Below, one piece after another: positions 44,070 to 51,583 of a stretch of 60,475 nt of DNA; position 1 is the stretch's first letter, and every line of letters begins with the position of its first letter. The translations under genes were made by a program, and so were the position numbers. The stretch lies in NCBI GenBank assembly GCA_002331335.1, contig DCZO01000001.1, forward strand, positions 375,292 through 435,766, in the 5' to 3' direction. Source of the stretch: Nitrospira sp. UBA2082. Lineage in GTDB: Bacteria; Nitrospirota; Nitrospiria; Nitrospirales; Nitrospiraceae. The notes beneath the pieces are model-generated. The model saw only the letters and a program-made list of their open reading frames with translations, ran no database searches and was not told the origin of the DNA.

Positions 44070-44798
44070 TCAGGGGAGAATGACGGTCTCCTCCGGGTAC
44101 CCGAGTGCTCTGAGCGTGCCCTCCAGAGCATCGACCATGGGTGGGGGGCCGCAGAGAAATACGCAGGTACCGGGTCCTGGCGGAGGAAGGTGTCTGCGCA
44201 GCACATCAGGCGTCACACGTCCGGCTCCTTGGGCCCATCCTGCCGGAGGCTGTTCCAAAACGTGGTGACAATGAAAGCTCGGATAGTCTCGGAGGTATTG
44301 TTCCCATTCGTGCCGACGAATGATGTCGGTCTCGGTTTTGTTGGCAAAAATCAAGAACAGTTCTGCATCAATTTGCTTCATGAGAATCCAGCGGATGATG
44401 GAAATCATCGGGGTGATTCCGGTGCCCCCCGCCACGAAGCCGACACGCGTTGCCATGCCGTCGACCCAATGGCCACCGGGGTTCGGTCCGCTCATGAGCA
44501 CCGAATCACCGATATGCTGCTCGTGGAGATACTTGGATACCACGCCAGATTCATAGCGCTTGACCGTCAGATCGAAGAAGCCGGTCGAGCCCGGCAATGA
44601 AGACGGGGTATAGGCGCGTTTGATCGATTTGCCGTCGATCGTCGTGTGGACGTACAGAAAATCGCCGGGCAGCATGTCCAGCGTCGCATCAGGAGGAAGA
44701 TCAAAGCGGAAAGTCTTCGTATCGTGCGTGTCGGGTTCGATTGCTGTGAGTGTGTAGGGGACCGGCGCCTTGGTTTTGATGCGAACGGCGGTGTCCAT
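44070..44798 (-). CDS. FAD/NAD(P)-binding oxidoreductase (ferredoxin/cytochrome b5 reductase type)
   Basis: A 242-residue flavoprotein with the FAD motif RAYTPSS, the pyridine-nucleotide motif GGTGITPMISIIRW and the C-terminal CGPPPMVDAL. This is the FNR-like fold that moves electrons between NAD(P)H and a one-electron carrier. No iron-sulphur Cys cluster is fused. It is followed on the same strand, upstream in the window direction, by a Sel1 protein 14 bases away, so they may be one transcript. Partner and direction unknown. Confidence 0.9.
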   Translation of the reverse strand: MDTAVRIKTKAPVPYTLTAIEPDTHDTKTFRFDLPPDATLDMLPGDFLYVHTTIDGKSIKRAYTPSSLPGSTGFFDLTVKRYESGVVSKYLHEQHIGDSVLMSGPNPGGHWVDGMATRVGFVAGGTGITPMISIIRWILMKQIDAELFLIFANKTETDIIRRHEWEQYLRDYPSFHCHHVLEQPPAGWAQGAGRVTPDVLRRHLPPPGPGTCVFLCGPPPMVDALEGTLRALGYPEETVILP

Positions 44799-44812
44799 CG
44801 GTGGGGGGAGTC

Positions 44813-45847
44813 TTACGTTTGACGTCTCTTGGTTTGGATACTCATCGGTGGGTTGGAATCGGCAGGACGATATTTGTCCAGGCTCGCGAGGACTGGACCG
44901 GCTGCCGGAACTTGATGGGCCATGGCCTGCATCAACCAGCTCCGAGCCTCCTCTCTATTCTGCGCCACCCCACGTCCGAATGCGTACATAACTCCGAGCA
45001 CGTACATGGCTTTTCCGTTGCCGGTCGACGCCAAGCGCCGCAGACCGTCGGAGGCTTTCATGTACCAACTCACGGATTCCGGCGAGTGAGACCCGCTCTG
45101 CTGGGCAAAAAATCGGCCGAGGCGATATTGGGCAAAGGCGTCGCCTTGTTCGGCTAGGAGAACATCAGGATTGGCCTGTGCCGGAGTTTGGCTTGCTCCA
45201 CGTGGTTGAGCTATCAGGCTCGCAGAGGAGTCGTCCTCTTGTGTGGATGCCACCATCCGGTTCGAAGTGGTGCTGCCGGAGTTGGCCAGGGAAGCATTCG
45301 GCACTTGGGCGGTCTTGTGTTGTGCCGATAGGAGGCTTGTTTCAGAAGGGAGAGCTGGCAGGCTCGTGGTGGAGTCGTCCACTTGCGAGGATGCCGCCAT
45401 ACGATTCGAAGTGGTATTGCCTGAATAGGCCGGTGGAGGAGTCGATGTGTGGCCAGCATTGTATTGTGCCGGAGCCTGCTCCATCGGACGTTTGGGGGAC
45501 GGGGCCGCGATGACAGGCTTGGTGGTACGTGATTTAGCCTGGCTGCCACGCTCGGATGCGTCTCGAGGAGTCCGTTGACTTGCGAGCAACTCTGTTTGAG
45601 GGGATGGAGCATCAGCTATGGGCTGAGCTGTTTGGGTACAATCCTGGTTCAGAGGAGAAGCGCTTCCCGCATGAGCACCGGGCTGACAATCACGGGTGCG
45701 GTCCGATGACGGGAGCCAGATATTGAGTGACGAGAGCCCGCCTATGAGAGAGATGATAAGGAAGGCCCACTTGGCTAAGCGGCGTCTAAGGATTGACCGG
45801 TCGCTGGGAGGTACCAGTACAAGTCCCGGATAATCTGGCTTGGCCAT
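44813..45847 (-). CDS. membrane-anchored Sel1-repeat protein with internal duplication
   Basis: A 344-residue protein with one transmembrane helix (WAFLIISLIGGLSSLNIWL) near the N-terminus and a long Ser/Thr/Ala-rich low-complexity stalk. Within the stalk a unit of about 50 residues is duplicated (SGNTTSNRMAASSQVDDSTTSL and SGSTTSNRMVASTQEDDSSASL). Two to three Sel1-like repeats follow (DAFAQYRLGRFFAQQ, KAMYVLGVMYAFGRGVAQNREEAR). Sel1 repeats mediate protein contacts at the envelope. The direct target is unknown. Confidence 0.8.
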   Translation of the reverse strand: MAKPDYPGLVLVPPSDRSILRRRLAKWAFLIISLIGGLSSLNIWLPSSDRTRDCQPGAHAGSASPLNQDCTQTAQPIADAPSPQTELLASQRTPRDASERGSQAKSRTTKPVIAAPSPKRPMEQAPAQYNAGHTSTPPPAYSGNTTSNRMAASSQVDDSTTSLPALPSETSLLSAQHKTAQVPNASLANSGSTTSNRMVASTQEDDSSASLIAQPRGASQTPAQANPDVLLAEQGDAFAQYRLGRFFAQQSGSHSPESVSWYMKASDGLRRLASTGNGKAMYVLGVMYAFGRGVAQNREEARSWLMQAMAHQVPAAGPVLASLDKYRPADSNPPMSIQTKRRQT

Positions 45848-46046
45848 ACCTGTTCCCGATTGAATATGTTTGTAGTATAGCAGGATATGCGAGTTGTGTC
45901 TCGTCTTTCCACGGAGGATGTCAAACCCGTCCGGCTGCAGCGATCCCCTCTTGTTCTCCCGGCTGGTCGGGTCCTATAGTGTCCTTATATCTCCCTTGAT
46001 ATTCCCTGTTCTTTTCTGGTCAGGGAGCCTGGACACCACGAGGGCC

Positions 46047-46454
46047 ATGGACCATACACTCACCATTTCTGAACCCAGCGGGCCGTTTCGAGAACCGCGG
46101 GAGCCGGTCTTTTCATATGACTACGCGATTCAACGCGCCACGTGGGCGACCCCGCATGGGGTTCGTGTCAAAGTGTCGATTCCAGGCGAACTGGACGTAT
46201 TGAAGATCCGATTAATGGGGCAGGTCACCGGCTCCCCAGGGCAGCAATTGATTATCGGAAACGTGCTATCGCGTCAGATCGCGGATTGGAAGTTGCGTAT
46301 TGCCGAGGCGGAAGGCATGTTGGCTGAACGGCGTGATGTCAAGATCGAACCCTATACCGGTGCATTGGCCCATCTGTTTCCCAAGCTCGCCCTGTTGTTC
46401 GAAGAAGACAAGCACATGGTGCGCGAGGAGGTCCGAAGGCGTGTTGGGCTCTAG
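46047..46454 (+). CDS. hypothetical soluble protein
   Basis: A 135-residue protein from ATG 46047 (GAGGG 3 bases upstream is close). The frame continues to 45894, but the preceding residues look non-coding. It shows a mixed alpha/beta composition with a charged C-terminal helix (FEEDKHMVREEVRRRV). No motif is recognised. It lies between divergent Sel1 and convergent genes. Confidence 0.6.
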   Translation: MDHTLTISEPSGPFREPREPVFSYDYAIQRATWATPHGVRVKVSIPGELDVLKIRLMGQVTGSPGQQLIIGNVLSRQIADWKLRIAEAEGMLAERRDVKIEPYTGALAHLFPKLALLFEEDKHMVREEVRRRVGL

Positions 46455-46758
46455 TGTCTTCTTCTGGACTTCCTTTACAACGCCACACGTCAGCCACGCG
46501 AGTGGCCCTTCAATACATGCCATCCTCCTGTGACCCACAATTGCTGGGGATAGCCCTGTGCATAATTGAATCCGATGTTGCAAATCCCCACGATTGAGTA
46601 GGGGCTGAACAGCTTGCCCATTATTTAATCATTGTGTCGGAGGTATCCCGGTCCCCCATATCTTGTAGGCAGGGATTCCCTTAGGGCTAACTTGCTGGAT
46701 GGGGAAAACCGCTGGGGATTAACGTGTCGATTCTGCGGTATTGCTCGATGGGGAGTAG
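46455..46758. other. gap rich in CCCC/GGGG inverted motifs
   Basis: No gene is seen. The stretch has AAATCCCCACGATTGAGTAG followed by GGGC (46586-46609), GGTCCCCCATATC ... CAGGGATT (46649-46678) and CTGGGGATTAACG (46712-46724). These resemble the C-run/G-run operator of the shared element but lack its spacing and -10 box. Confidence 0.35.
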
Positions 46759-47376
46759 TTAGAAAATGCGACGAAAGTGTTTGGAATGGACACCGGATTC
46801 ATCGGCGAAGCCGAGCGATCCGTTATCCGGATTGCCGGTGTCGTTGAGATCGATGCGGTAGTGGGCTCGAACCTCCTCCATGGCGGTTTCAAACGGGATG
46901 GCACCGGGATACAGCGTGCCGGGTGCGTGCGCGCCGCGTGTCAAAGTGCGGAGGGTGTCTGCCTCCGCAAATCGCTTGTCGGAAAAAATATAGATGTCCG
47001 CGATCGCGTGGTCGCCCAGTTTGTGTCCGGGCGTGGTGGCAGGTATCTGCTCGGCGAGGGTACCCGCCAGCCGATCCTGTTTCAGTCGCTTCAACAGCGC
47101 AACAATTTGACTGTCCGTCGCCTGTGGGGGGACGACCAGCCCGACGGCATTCATCTCCAGGATCGTCGTCTGGACTTTGAAGATGACCGGTGCCGCTTCC
47201 GGGTCTTCGATGACCGAGACGCTGGGGCCTTCGGTACCGGCCGCCTGTTTGTTGCGTGAGCTCGGCACGATCATCGCGACGAACAGCCACAGTCCGATCA
47301 AGATTCCAAAGACAACCACCAACGGATGCAGTCCGGCGCGCTTGCCTTCCTGGTACGGTCCTTGATTCTCGCTCAT
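46759..47376 (-). CDS. single-pass membrane protein, unknown
   Basis: A 205-residue protein with one transmembrane helix near the N-terminus (HPLVVVFGILIGLWLFVAMIV) and a periplasmic domain (KVQTTILEMNAVGLVVPPQA, DIYIFSDKRFAEADTLRTL). Its ATG overlaps the mazG stop by 4 bases (ATGA), so it is co-translated with mazG. No known family is recognised. Confidence 0.75.
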   Translation of the reverse strand: MSENQGPYQEGKRAGLHPLVVVFGILIGLWLFVAMIVPSSRNKQAAGTEGPSVSVIEDPEAAPVIFKVQTTILEMNAVGLVVPPQATDSQIVALLKRLKQDRLAGTLAEQIPATTPGHKLGDHAIADIYIFSDKRFAEADTLRTLTRGAHAPGTLYPGAIPFETAMEEVRAHYRIDLNDTGNPDNGSLGFADESGVHSKHFRRIF

Positions 47377-48245
47377 GAATGGACGTCCTTCTTCGGAGCA
47401 GCCGGTTCGGGTTGCAGGCGTCGCTTCGCTTCTTCCCAGAGGAGATCCATATCAGCCAACGTCAGGTCCGTCAATGATCTGCCTTGCTCGGTTGCTTGGG
47501 CCTCCACGAGATGAAATCGATCGACAAAGCGATTGGTCGACCGACGGAGTGCCTCTTCGGGATTCACTTTGACGAAGCGGGCAAGGTTGACGAGGGAAAA
47601 CAGAATATCTCCCAACTCCGCTTCGACCTCCGTCTGTCTTCCGGTCCGGTCTGGAGCGTCTTCTGTTTCGGCCTGAGCCAGTGCCTCCTTCAACTCGCCG
47701 ACTTCTTCCGCCACCTTTCCAAAGATCTGTTCGAGCCCTGCGGCGTTGTGCGGCCAATCGAATCCGACGCGGGCGGCTCTGGCTTGCGTTTGGTAGGCTC
47801 GGAGCAGGGCCGGCAAGGTTTTCGGCACGCCGTCCAGCGCAGACTGTCTCCCGCCGGCGGCCTCCCGCTCGGCCCGTTTAATCTGCTCCCATTGGTGTAA
47901 CACTTGCTCGCCGTTCGAGAGGGGAGCGGCTCCCGAGTCTGTTCCAAAGACGTGGGGATGGCGCCGAACAAGTTTTTCGTTAAGAATGTCCAGCACGTCT
48001 TCGATGGTAAACGTTCCAGCCTCAGTGGCGATCTGGCTGTGAAAGATCACTTGCAGAAGCACGTCACCCAGTTCCTCACGCAGCTTGGCCCGATCGCCCT
48101 GGTCGATTGTCTCCAGGACTTCATACGTCTCTTCCAGCAGGTACGGTTTCAGCGATTCATGGGTCTGCTTCCGATCCCACGGACAGCCGTTTGCCGCGCG
48201 CAGCGTCGCCATGATCTCGACCAGCTTGGTGAATCGTTCCGACAT
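47373..48245 (-). CDS. mazG: nucleoside triphosphate pyrophosphohydrolase
   Basis: A 290-residue two-domain enzyme from ATG 48245; the in-frame extension to 48314 has no site. Each MazG domain has its acidic metal cluster: LLEETYEVLETI with REELGDVLLQ, and EEVGELKEAL with EAELGDILFSL. It hydrolyses NTPs to NMP and pyrophosphate, cleaning the nucleotide pool and affecting (p)ppGpp. Normal length. Confidence 0.95.
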   Translation of the reverse strand: MSERFTKLVEIMATLRAANGCPWDRKQTHESLKPYLLEETYEVLETIDQGDRAKLREELGDVLLQVIFHSQIATEAGTFTIEDVLDILNEKLVRRHPHVFGTDSGAAPLSNGEQVLHQWEQIKRAEREAAGGRQSALDGVPKTLPALLRAYQTQARAARVGFDWPHNAAGLEQIFGKVAEEVGELKEALAQAETEDAPDRTGRQTEVEAELGDILFSLVNLARFVKVNPEEALRRSTNRFVDRFHLVEAQATEQGRSLTDLTLADMDLLWEEAKRRLQPEPAAPKKDVHS

Positions 48246-48433
48246 GGTGCGTAACTGTATACCGGGAGCTGCCACGGCTTCAATGGCGTTGGCTATCCAA
48301 ACCCACCGGCTCACCCTATTGAAACGGCAATGGCCCTGGCGTATCGTTCACAAACCGAAGTGGTTTGTTATACGGGCAGAATTCGGCAGATCCAACTCTT
48401 ATGCGGATCGGCCGAAACATAGGTAGCTCAATC

Positions 48434-49027
48434 ATGACAACTACATCTGCACCTTGGGATCCGAAACAAGCTTGGCGCCAATTCCGGCTTGAAGCAGAAG
48501 CTTCTAAGTACTACCCGCAGTCGTATGCGTTGTATATCGGCCAGACCCATAGGGACATTCTGCTTGAGAGGTTGTTACCAACTTTGCTGCACATAAAGGC
48601 AGTTGCGATCATGGATGATTCTCTGGACGTTTGGCTCGCTTCAAATGGGCGTAGTTTAACCAAACCATACAGTGACAACTTGTTTGGCCGCCTTGAATAC
48701 ATGAAGGATAACTCCCTTCTCGCTGATGTCGATTTACTTCACCAAATTCGGGAGCGACGAAACGATTTTGCACATGAATCCGGAGTCTATTGCGATTGGG
48801 CTATCTTGGAAGAAGACGTTACTTCAATCGAGAAAGCGCTTTTGTCACTCTCGCTTGTCCGACCGACCGCACAACTGGCTTACTTCGCAGAACGCTCCGC
48901 AATGGAAGGCTCAAGTGAGCCGGGTGTTTCGTTCTCACGGACTTTCAGGTTTGGAGTCAAGGAAGCCGGAACTCCTGGCCTTGAAATCAGCTGGGTTCAG
49001 AAGATCATGCAAGATAAGGCAGAATGA
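48434..49027 (+). CDS. HEPN-like protein (RxxxxH), possible RNase toxin
   Basis: A 197-residue all-helical protein from ATG 48434; upstream in-frame codons look non-coding. Residues 106-115 read RERRNDFAHE, giving the R-x4-H pattern of HEPN RNases and DUF4145-type proteins in the usual place after two long helices. It is clearly less GC-rich than its neighbours, suggesting transfer. It is followed 184 bases later by an HTH-like protein. Toxin function is inference; other HEPN proteins have no toxic role. Confidence 0.65.
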   Translation: MTTTSAPWDPKQAWRQFRLEAEASKYYPQSYALYIGQTHRDILLERLLPTLLHIKAVAIMDDSLDVWLASNGRSLTKPYSDNLFGRLEYMKDNSLLADVDLLHQIRERRNDFAHESGVYCDWAILEEDVTSIEKALLSLSLVRPTAQLAYFAERSAMEGSSEPGVSFSRTFRFGVKEAGTPGLEISWVQKIMQDKAE

Positions 49028-49211
49028 GGGCACGCAACGACAGCAACGCATACGGCCTTGATCGACGCGCATCCAGGGGACAAAGTTGGGGCAAGTCTTG
49101 TTCTGTGCATCCAAAGGGCCATGATTTAAGCAGGAGGCAGCAACGTTTCTGCGGATGAAGGCGTCGGGTGGATGCTGCTGAGATGAAGGAATTGGATGGT
49201 GAGGGTGCGCT

Positions 49212-49694
49212 ATGAAGATTCGATCGGTGATGTGCAATAACCGCAAGAAGGCGTTTCAGGTAAAGTGTTCAAAGGGCACACTGTTGCTGCCGTATTCGAA
49301 GGTCGAGGTTCGTCCGAGCGGCAACGATCCGGTCGCCAGGGTCTTTGTCGATAAGGAATTGGGAGGAGAGGGGTTCACCTATGTCTTGGCGTCCGGGAAG
49401 GAAGGGACGGTTCATAGTGAGCAGGTGTTGGAGTACAATCAAGACCCATCCTTCCTGAGAGATGCGTTGCTGTACAAGTTGACGGTCGAAGCGCAGGAGC
49501 GGGTTGAGAGAAGTCCACTCTCAAAGCGGGAAATTATCAGACGGTTGCGGACATCGGCGACACAGTTGTATCGGTTGCTCGATCAGACGAACTACCGGAA
49601 GTCTGTCGATCAGCTTCTCGTGTTGCTCCATGTTCTGGACTGTGATGTTGACCTTCTTATCAGGAACAGGAGTTCGTCAGGAAAAGCCGCCTAA
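49212..49694 (+). CDS. two-domain protein with XRE-like HTH, possible antitoxin
   Basis: A 160-residue protein. The N-terminal half is a beta-rich domain (KKAFQVKCSKGTLLLPYSKVEV ... RVFVDKELGGEGFTYVLASGK) reminiscent of DUF2442-type antitoxin domains. The C-terminal half is a helix-turn-helix (SKREIIRRLRTSATQLYRLLDQTNYRKS, then VDQLLVLLHVLDCDVDLLI), like XRE antitoxins. It is downstream of the HEPN-like gene. An alternative is a simple stand-alone regulator. Confidence 0.65.
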   Translation: MKIRSVMCNNRKKAFQVKCSKGTLLLPYSKVEVRPSGNDPVARVFVDKELGGEGFTYVLASGKEGTVHSEQVLEYNQDPSFLRDALLYKLTVEAQERVERSPLSKREIIRRLRTSATQLYRLLDQTNYRKSVDQLLVLLHVLDCDVDLLIRNRSSSGKAA

Positions 49695-49713
49695 CACGGC
49701 GTGTAAGGTGATT

Positions 49714-49815
49714 ATGAGCACGAGTGTGATAAGAAAAACGTTGAGGCAGAAAAAGGTTCCAGGAGCCATTGATCGCTCAGTCAAAACACTTCGAGATGAG
49801 TGGGCCCTATTGTGA
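49714..49815 (+). CDS. small ORF, uncertain
   Basis: A 33-residue basic ORF with AAGGTG before ATG 49714, starting 20 bases after the HTH gene. It has no recognised motif. It may be a small gene of the accessory island or chance. Confidence 0.25.
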   Translation: MSTSVIRKTLRQKKVPGAIDRSVKTLRDEWALL

Positions 49816-49918
49816 TCCGTAAACATTGTTGGACATCATACGAAGCCCCCGGCTATTGCGTTTCTACCCGCTCGGTCTCTAACCTACCTGCCTGATCTTC
49901 ATCCCTAGGTTGCCACCC

Positions 49919-50707
49919 ATGCTCGAACTGCTTGTCGACCCCAACGCCTGGCTCGCATTCGCGACCCTCGCCGGGCTAGAGATCGTTCTCGGTATCGACA
50001 ACCTCATCTTCATTTCGATCCTGGCAGGCAAGCTGCCGCCCGATCGCCAGGATCTCGCGCGAAAGGTGGGCATCGCCGCGGCACTGGTGTCGCGCCTGGG
50101 CCTGTTGTTCGGGCTTGTGTGGATCATGAAGCTCACGGCGCCGCTGTTCGCGGTCGCCGGTAACGAGTTCTCGGGCAAGGATTTGGTCCTGGTCTTCGGC
50201 GGACTCTTCCTCATTTACAAGGCGACTATCGAGATTCACGACAAGCTCGAGGGGAGCGACAACGCGCCCACCGCCATTGCGGAGGCTACCAGCTTTGCTG
50301 CGGTGATCTTCCAGATTATGGTGATTGATGTCGTGTTTTCCTTGGATTCGATCATCACAGCTGTCGGTATGGTCGCTGAGCTTGCCATCATGGTTGCTGC
50401 CATCGTGGCCGCTGTCGTCTTCATGTTCGCATTTGCCGGTGCGGTGAATGAATTCGTGAATCAGCATCCCACAATCAAGATGCTGGCACTGGCGTTCCTG
50501 CTCGTCATCGGCGTTGCATTGATCGCAGACGGGTTCGACTTACACATTCCGAAGGGCTACATCTACTCGGCTATGGCATTCTCCATTATGGTCGAGGCTC
50601 TCAACATCCGGCTGCGCCGGCGTGGTCAGCCTGTGCACCTGCACGGGCCCGATGTGCAGGCGACACCCGTATGCCCCACCTGCGGGCAGCCGGTCGATCG
50701 GCCGTGA
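49919..50707 (+). CDS. TerC-family integral membrane protein
   Basis: A 262-residue protein with seven or more helices and the two metal-site motifs LEIVLGIDNLIFISIL and DVVFSLDSIITAVG that define TerC/Alx proteins (Mn or Ca transport, metal homeostasis). The C-terminal tail has CPTCGQP, an extra Cys pair. ATG 49919 is preferred over TTG 49910. Codon use is more uniformly GC-rich than in neighbours, which hints at transfer. I saw no yybP-ykoY riboswitch in the 100 bases upstream. Confidence 0.92.
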   Translation: MLELLVDPNAWLAFATLAGLEIVLGIDNLIFISILAGKLPPDRQDLARKVGIAAALVSRLGLLFGLVWIMKLTAPLFAVAGNEFSGKDLVLVFGGLFLIYKATIEIHDKLEGSDNAPTAIAEATSFAAVIFQIMVIDVVFSLDSIITAVGMVAELAIMVAAIVAAVVFMFAFAGAVNEFVNQHPTIKMLALAFLLVIGVALIADGFDLHIPKGYIYSAMAFSIMVEALNIRLRRRGQPVHLHGPDVQATPVCPTCGQPVDRP

Positions 50708-50828
50708 TGTCCCACGAGCGCTTCCAGGCGACCGTCCTGGCGCGCGTGCTCGGCGCCGTCGGCTTGCGAGCCGATAGTCCCTATGGTAGGGTACCGCCAC
50801 GGTGCGGTGAGGGTTTGGAGAGGGGCTG

Positions 50829-51221
50829 ATGACAGAGCAGGAGCAAGGGTTTGTCGTTCGGGATCGTCGGGCAAGCGGCGGCTCGGATACCACGCCACAA
50901 CCCGCTGCTACGGCAAAACAGACGCCGTCTGATTCCCCGTCACTGGCCGAGACATCCCATCAGGATCATCCGCTTCCGGTCACCTTTTCTTCATTCGTTA
51001 TTTCGCTCGGTTCGTCGTCCCTGATGCTGATGGGGGAACAGCTGGATCCACGCCAGGGCGCGTTACCGGTCAATCTCCCGCAGGCCAAGGAAATCATCGA
51101 TCTGCTGTCTGTCTTGGAAGAGAAGACCAAGGGCAATCTGACCTCCGAAGAGCAGACGGTCTTGCGCGACATGCTCTACGCGCTCCGCATGAAGTATGTC
51201 ACTCTCGCCTCGCCGAAATAG
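50829..51221 (+). CDS. DUF1844 protein
   Basis: A 130-residue protein with a disordered N-terminal half and the DUF1844 core: PVTFSSFVISLGSSSLMLMG, VNLPQAKEIIDLLSVLEEK, TKGNLTSEEQTVLRDMLY, LRMKYV. The family is widespread and uncharacterised. No signal is seen. Confidence 0.88.
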   Translation: MTEQEQGFVVRDRRASGGSDTTPQPAATAKQTPSDSPSLAETSHQDHPLPVTFSSFVISLGSSSLMLMGEQLDPRQGALPVNLPQAKEIIDLLSVLEEKTKGNLTSEEQTVLRDMLYALRMKYVTLASPK

Positions 51222-51272
51222 ACGTCGAGTTCCTCCCCGTCGGCATGGGTCCTGAATCTAATTCTTGTCTAA

Positions 51273-51480
51273 CCCGCATTATTCATGAATGCTTCTACTG
51301 CAACCGCCGATACGCTGCTGCGACAAGCTGGCCACGCACTTCGCGCGGCCAAGCGGGCAGGCTCGCTCCTCGTTACCTCAACATACTGTTTCAAGTATGC
51401 CTCGGCCTCTCGGGACTCCGCATGCCCGTCTCGCGTGACGTCTTGGCGGTTTCGTGACGAACCTTCATGAATAATGTGGG
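51273..51480. repeat. 208-bp palindromic MITE-like element (family B)
   Basis: The ends CCCGCATTATTCATGAA (51273-51289) and TTCATGAATAATGTGGG (51464-51480) are inverted copies with one mismatch. A core hairpin CATACTGTTTCAAGTATG lies in the centre, preceded by CTCAA and followed by CCTCGGCC, much like the centre of the family A element at 31356. Short open frames inside it are not genes. A solo end is at 30241. Confidence 0.8.
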
Positions 51481-51508
51481 CTAAAAGACTTCGATTGTCC
51501 GGTGGGCT

Positions 51509-51536
51509 TTGAGACTGCTCGTAATTCCGCTATAGT
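51509..51536 (+). promoter_or_regulatory. promoter of the NtrY-like kinase gene
   Basis: TTGAGA (51509-51514), a 16-base spacer and TATAGT (51531-51536). The predicted start near 51543 lies just before GTG 51545, so ATG 51584 with GGAGAGG upstream is the better start. Confidence 0.5.
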
Positions 51537-51583
51537 GGGCTCTGGTGTCTGTGCAGGACCGATGGTCCGGAGAGGCCGTTCGT

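Noticed and set aside
49816..49918. Possible yybP-ykoY manganese riboswitch before the TerC gene
   Set aside because: TerC genes often have one, but I could not find its conserved stems here.
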